DNA of 10,400 bases from assembly GCA_964343975.1 (NCBI GenBank), contig CAYFLU010000112.1, positions 1 to 10,400 of the forward strand, in the 5' to 3' direction. The notes under the pieces are model-generated. The model was not told the origin of the DNA. It did no database searches and saw only the letters and a program-made list of their open reading frames with translations. Each line of letters begins with the position of its first letter. Positions within the stretch are counted from its first letter, which is position 1. Of the stretch, positions 6,704-10,400 are shown piece by piece. The DNA is from SCUN01 sp964343975 (GTDB lineage: Bacteria > Acidobacteriota > Vicinamibacteria > Vicinamibacterales > SCN-69-37). A program made the position numbers and the translations under genes.

Positions 6704-9700
6704 CTAGAACCCGAACCGCACCGCCACTTGCCACTGCCGCGACGGATAGGTGGCGAGGACCTGCCCGAACGTGGCGTGGTCCACGAACCCGTCCGGCAGT
6801 TGTCCGTTCACACGGTTGAACAGGTTGAAGACCTCGGCGCGCGCTTCGAGCGTGCGCGTGCCGCCGAGGTGCAGCGTTCGCGCGAGCAGCGCATCGACGG
6901 ATGCGTACCCCGGTCCTCGCAACATGTTGCGACCCGCGTTGCCGAAGGTGTAGCGCGGAGGCACGACGAACGTGCCGTCGCCGTAGGTGTAGGTCGTCTG
7001 TCCCGCGGCGGGCGCGCCGACGAGCACGTTGGGCCGATCCGACGCAAACGTCGCGCCGGCCGCGTTGCCGGTGTTGCTGTTGTCGGTGCTCAAACGCGGC
7101 GTGAAGGGCCGGCCCGACTGCACCGTGACAAGCGTCGACAGGCGCCAGCCGGCGAGCCACGCCGGCAGCGACTCGCCGGCGGCCGTCCATGTGAGCGACG
7201 CGACCAGGCGATGGCGCACGTCGAAGTCGGACGGCCCCCATTCGGCCGAGAGGTTCCGGCTGTCCTGTGGCGTGTTGTCGTTGCCGTCGCTCGCCAGAAA
7301 CGCCGACGCGTCATCCATCGACCGGCTCCAGGTGTACGCGAGATGCGCATCGAGGCCGTCGCGCAGCGGATGGTCGAGACTCACCTGCAAACCATGGTAC
7401 GACGAGCGCGCCTGCGACTCGACGATCAGGATGTCGCCGAAGCCGGCGATCGGACGACGCGCATCGAGGCTGCCGGCGCCGGGCACGGGCTGGTTGAGGT
7501 TGCGCTTGCGCACGAGGTTGCGCCCGAACGCGCCGACGTAGCGGGCGGTGACGTCGACGCCGGCAAATACGTGCGTGAGGCCCGCCGACACTTGATGGCT
7601 ATACGCCGTGCGGAACTGCGGATCGACCGTGTTGGCCGACGTGAGCGGATTGACGCCGCGGCCGGTGGGGAAGGGATTCTCGATCCGCAGCGGCGATGTC
7701 GCGGTCGGCACGAAGAGCTGCAGCGTGTAGTACGGCGGATTGAAGTAGAGCGCGGAGTTCTCGATGAGCGTGCCCGCGTNNNNNNNNNNNNNNNNNNNNN
7801 NNNNNNNNNNNNNNNNNNNNNNNNNNNNNNNNNNNNNNNNNNNNNNNNNNNNNNNNNNNNNNNNNNNNNNNNNNNNNNNGTGTAGTACGGCGGATTGAAG
7901 TAGAGCGCGGAGTTCTCGATGAGCGTGCCCGCGTCGTAGAAGATGCCGTACCCGGCCGTGGCGACCGTGCGCCCGTCGCCGCGCGGATCCCAGCTCACGC
8001 CGAGGCGCGGCGCCAGATTGTTGCAGTCGGCGATGAGGCCGGAGTTGGAGACCCCGCCGGTGCCCACATCGACGAGCGCGGCGCGCGAGGCGTCGAAGAT
8101 GCGCATGCGGTTGTCGCGATCGGTGGGGGGCGCGTTGAACTCGTACCGCAGTCCCACATCGACGGTGACGCGTGCACCCGGCCGCCAGCGATCTTGCACG
8201 AAGCCGTTCGCGGCCCACGTGCGGAGCGCCTGACGGTTGTCATTGTTCGCGAGCAGCGCGAATGAGGGGAACCCGAGCAGCAGGTCCGCGAAGGCTTGTC
8301 CCGTGTACGCGCCGCTGAACGACACGCGGCCGCGCCCGAACAAGTGGTTGTCGCCATCCGAGGCGTAGGTGCGCAGTTCCGCGCCCGCCTTGAGCTGATG
8401 CGCGCCACGCTCGAACGTCCACGTGTCGGCCAGATGCCAGCCCTGCGTACGACGCACCACGGGCAGATTCGCGTCGTCTCCGAGCGTGTCGAGCCCAGAG
8501 ACGAGGATCGTGGGATACCCGAGGTCGATGCCGCTCAAGGCCGGGCCCGCCATGCCGAGGGCGGCCAAGCCATCGATGCCGTGCTGGCCCGGCAGATTCT
8601 CGCGTCGTGACACGGCCACGCCGGCCCTCAGCACATGCAGCAACCGCGGAGACACCACCTGGCTGAATGACGCGCCGAGGCTGTGGCCCGCATCGAGATC
8701 GTCGAGGCCGAAGCCCGGCAGGTTGCGGTTGCGGGCCACGAACGGGAACGTGCGGTGATCGCGCGAGCCGCTGTAGCGAAACGAGAGCTGATTCGACGCG
8801 CCGATCTGGTGATCCGTCTTGAACGTACCGGTCACCGCCGCACGTGTCGCTTCCGGCGCGGCCGTGAAGTTGATGGCGCCGTCGTCGGCGTTCGGCGCGG
8901 GATAGAGCGCGGCGACGGCGCGGCTCGTGGCGCTGATGCGCGCGGCCGGGATCACGTTGCCGGGGAAGCGCAGGCCCGTGAACGGGTCGGTGATCGTGAC
9001 GCCACTCGCGATGAAGTCGCCCGCGCGCTCGGCCAGTGTGGGCACGTGCGCGCGGCGTGGATCAGGCTCGCGCGCAGACGCGCCTTCGAGGCTCGCGAAG
9101 AAGAACGAGCGCGTGTCGCGGCCGCCCAACGGCCCCCCGAATGTGCCGCCAAAGACATGCCGCGGCGACGACTGGTAGAACTCGTAGGCGGAGCCGCTCG
9201 GCCGTGTCGTGCCCGACTTCAGCTGAATGTCGATGCGCGCGCCGGCACTCCGTCCGAACTCCGCATCGTATGTGTGCTGGCGCAGTGTCACCGTCGACAC
9301 GGCGTCGAGGCTGGGGTTCGCCACCTGCCGGTCGAGGAACCAGTCGTTGTTGTCGAGACCATCGAGCAGGAAGTTGTTGGCCGCCTCGCGCGCGCCACCG
9401 CTGTTGACGGCGCTGTTGCCTTGTGTGGACAACCGCGATCCCGGCGCCGGCGGCGCGAGTCCCGCGCTTTGTAGCGCGAAGCCCAGCACGTCGCGGTCGC
9501 GCGACGGCCGCTGGCGCATGGCATCGCCGTCGAGCACACGCCCGGCCTCGGCCGCGCCGAGCGTCGTGGTCGCCGCCGCGACGGTAATCGTGTCGGTGAA
9601 CGTGGGATCACCGGCCGTGAGGGTGACCGGCAGCGTGACCATGGTGTCGGCGGCCACGCTGAACTCGCTGAGCGCGGCGGCGCGCATGCCCGTCGCCTGG

Positions 9701-9951
9701 ATTCTGATCGAGAACAGCCCCGGCCTCAGCGCAGGAAAGAGCGCCAAGCCATCCGTGCCGGTGGTGGCGGTGGTCGTCGCGCCGGCCGGTTGCGAGGTGA
9801 CGATGACGGTGGCACGCGGCACTGGTGCGCCGTCGGCGGTGTGGACTTCGACCCGCAGCCGTGCCGTGGCCGTCTGGGCGCGCGCAGGCAGCGCGCAGAA
9901 GACGAAAGCGCCGGTCAGCGCCAGCGCGCGGCGGAGGCCGCTACTGAACAA
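6704..9951 (-). CDS. TonB-dependent receptor with carboxypeptidase-regulatory-like domain (Oar-like), split by an assembly gap
   Basis: Outer-membrane receptor of the large Oar-like type common in Acidobacteriota. The span contains 100 N plus one extra copy of a 55-base sequence; removing these 155 bases leaves 3093 bases, one open frame of 1030 residues. Layout: signal peptide (about 1-25, cleavage near PARA/Q), carboxypeptidase-regulatory-like beta domain (about 30-112, with VPRATVIVT and GLFSIRIQATG), a TonB-box-like DTITV (120-124), plug domain with FLLDGLDNNDWFLD, then a long beta barrel ending in VAVRFGF with the terminal Phe that outer-membrane barrels use for BAM assembly. The gap falls near residue 673-691 in the barrel. 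The start is a TTG at 9951-9949, chosen because the signal peptide begins there; it overlaps the azurin-like gene by 11 bases. Substrate unknown; oligosaccharides, siderophores or peptides are typical for relatives. Confidence 0.88.
7725..7934. repeat. Identical 55-bp direct repeat flanking the N gap
   Basis: Bases 7725-7779 and 7880-7934 are identical over all 55 positions, both beginning GTGTAGTACGGCGGATTGAA and both ending GAGCGTGCCCGCGT. Between them lie only N. On the coding (minus) strand the repeat encodes AGTLIENSALYFNPPYY, and both copies translate to it in their own contig's frame. This is what two unmerged contig ends sharing a k-mer overlap look like, rather than a biological repeat. 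Confidence 0.95.
7780..7879. other. Scaffold gap of exactly 100 N
   Basis: The run is exactly 100 N, the usual placeholder for a gap of unknown size. It sits inside the receptor gene and, with the flanking duplication, shifts the frame (155 bases is not a multiple of three). The real gap is probably negative, that is, the contigs overlap by 55 bases. Confidence 0.98.
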
Positions 9952-10396
9952 CGATCTTGCCGCGGGCCCCCGCGGCGAAGTGCCCGGGGAACGAGCACAG
10001 GAACGGGTAGTTGCCCGGCTTCGACGGCACCTTGAACACCACTTCTGCCGTCTCGCCATTGCCAATGAGTGTGGTGGCCGCCAGCACCTGGCTCTTCAGC
10101 GCCGCCGGAATGTAGTCGGTCGCCCCGGCTTTGGCGGCCGCGTCCGCGAACACGAGCTGGTTCGTGCCGGTCTCGAGCACGATGAAGTTGTGCGCCATTG
10201 CGGCGCGCGGTGCGGTGCCGACGGCGAGAAGCCGGATCTTCAAGGTTTCGCCGGGTTTGGCCTTGATCTCGGCGACGTTGAACTTCATCTGGTCGTCGGC
10301 CGTGACCGTGATGGTGCGGGGGGCCTGTGCCGCGAGCGGCAGCACGGCGGCAAAGAGCATCGCAAGAACGGCGCGGTATACTCGGCGAGTCGGCAT
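9941..10396 (-). CDS. Azurin-like blue copper protein (cupredoxin) lacking the axial Met
   Basis: Exported type 1 copper protein of 151 residues; azurins shuttle single electrons in the periplasm. It has a signal peptide (about 1-25, hydrophobic AVLAMLFAAVLPLAAQA). The mature part follows azurin closely: DQMKFN near the start, MAHNFIV with copper ligand His69, TLIGNGETAEVVFKV, and YPFLCSFPGH with ligands Cys134 and His139. In azurin the axial Met lies four residues after that His; here position 143 is Gly (HFAAGARG) and no Met follows. The two cysteines of the classic azurin disulfide are also absent. ATG 10396 is four bases from the window edge, so its ribosome site and promoter are not visible. 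The stop overlaps the start of the TonB-dependent receptor, suggesting co-transcription. The family is clear, but copper-site properties are uncertain. Confidence 0.9.
   Translation of the reverse strand: MPTRRVYRAVLAMLFAAVLPLAAQAPRTITVTADDQMKFNVAEIKAKPGETLKIRLLAVGTAPRAAMAHNFIVLETGTNQLVFADAAAKAGATDYIPAALKSQVLAATTLIGNGETAEVVFKVPSKPGNYPFLCSFPGHFAAGARGKIVVQ
9959..9976 (-). repeat. GC-only inverted repeat just before the receptor start
   Basis: GCCGCGGG and CCCGCGGC form an 8-bp perfect inverted repeat with two bases between the arms, in the last codons of the azurin-like gene. In the minus-strand message it ends 7 bases before the TTG chosen as the receptor start. A stem there could hide the initiation region until ribosomes finishing the azurin gene open it. 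In DNA this GC-rich a chance palindrome of this size is possible. Confidence 0.35.
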
Positions 10397-10400
10397 GACT

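Noticed and set aside
6728..7885. A 385-codon plus-strand open frame opposite the receptor gene
   Set aside because: It is an Arg-rich antisense shadow that runs into the N gap. The minus strand encodes an obvious TonB-dependent barrel.
7725..7934. A real tandem or dispersed repeat, or an insertion target duplication, around the gap
   Set aside because: The copies are identical, both are coding, 55 is not a multiple of three, and merging them restores the frame. An assembly overlap explains everything.
8683..9474. A 263-codon plus-strand open frame opposite the receptor plug region
   Set aside because: Arg/Ala/Val-rich shadow; the opposite strand carries the receptor plug and early barrel.

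Overview
High-GC bacterial chromosome, most likely an Acidobacteriota member (Vicinamibacteria-like). The clue is a very large TonB-dependent receptor with an N-terminal carboxypeptidase-regulatory-like domain, a family greatly expanded in that phylum, together with strong GC codon bias. This phylum call is inference. A run of exactly 100 N shows that the window comes from a draft scaffold or MAG. I see no phage, transposon, CRISPR, tRNA or rRNA, and no gene-free stretch above 300 bases.

Plus strand, 44-6675: nine tightly packed co-directional genes. The first block is a small charged helical protein, then a TesA-type GDSL esterase carrying a lipoprotein signal, an ABC ATPase (YbbA/LolD type) and a 10-TM FtsX/MacB-type permease (YbbP type). 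This is a TesA-YbbA-YbbP module in a single transcription unit, which suggests a membrane-anchored hydrolase working with a transporter that extracts hydrophobic substrates. An AIM24/TIGR00266 family protein follows. The next block probably has its own promoter (about 5004-5033): a DksA/TraR zinc-finger regulator, a ferritin-like four-helix protein, FolK (folate synthesis) and an ABM-domain protein. A perfect 12-bp inverted repeat with a T-rich 3' flank lies inside the start of folK.

Minus strand, 10396-6704: an azurin-like blue copper protein, followed with a short overlap by the TonB-dependent receptor. They converge on the plus-strand genes with only 28 bases between stops (6676-6703), where I see no clear terminator. 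The receptor is split by the N run. The run is flanked by an identical 55-bp sequence, and merging the two copies restores one continuous reading frame of 1030 codons, so the break is almost certainly an assembly artifact.

Overall this is mostly an ordinary housekeeping and envelope region. The points most worth a second look are the hairpin inside folK, the azurin that lacks its axial methionine, the lipoprotein TesA-YbbAP operon and the false gap in the receptor gene. I did not find convincing evidence of a wholly new system.
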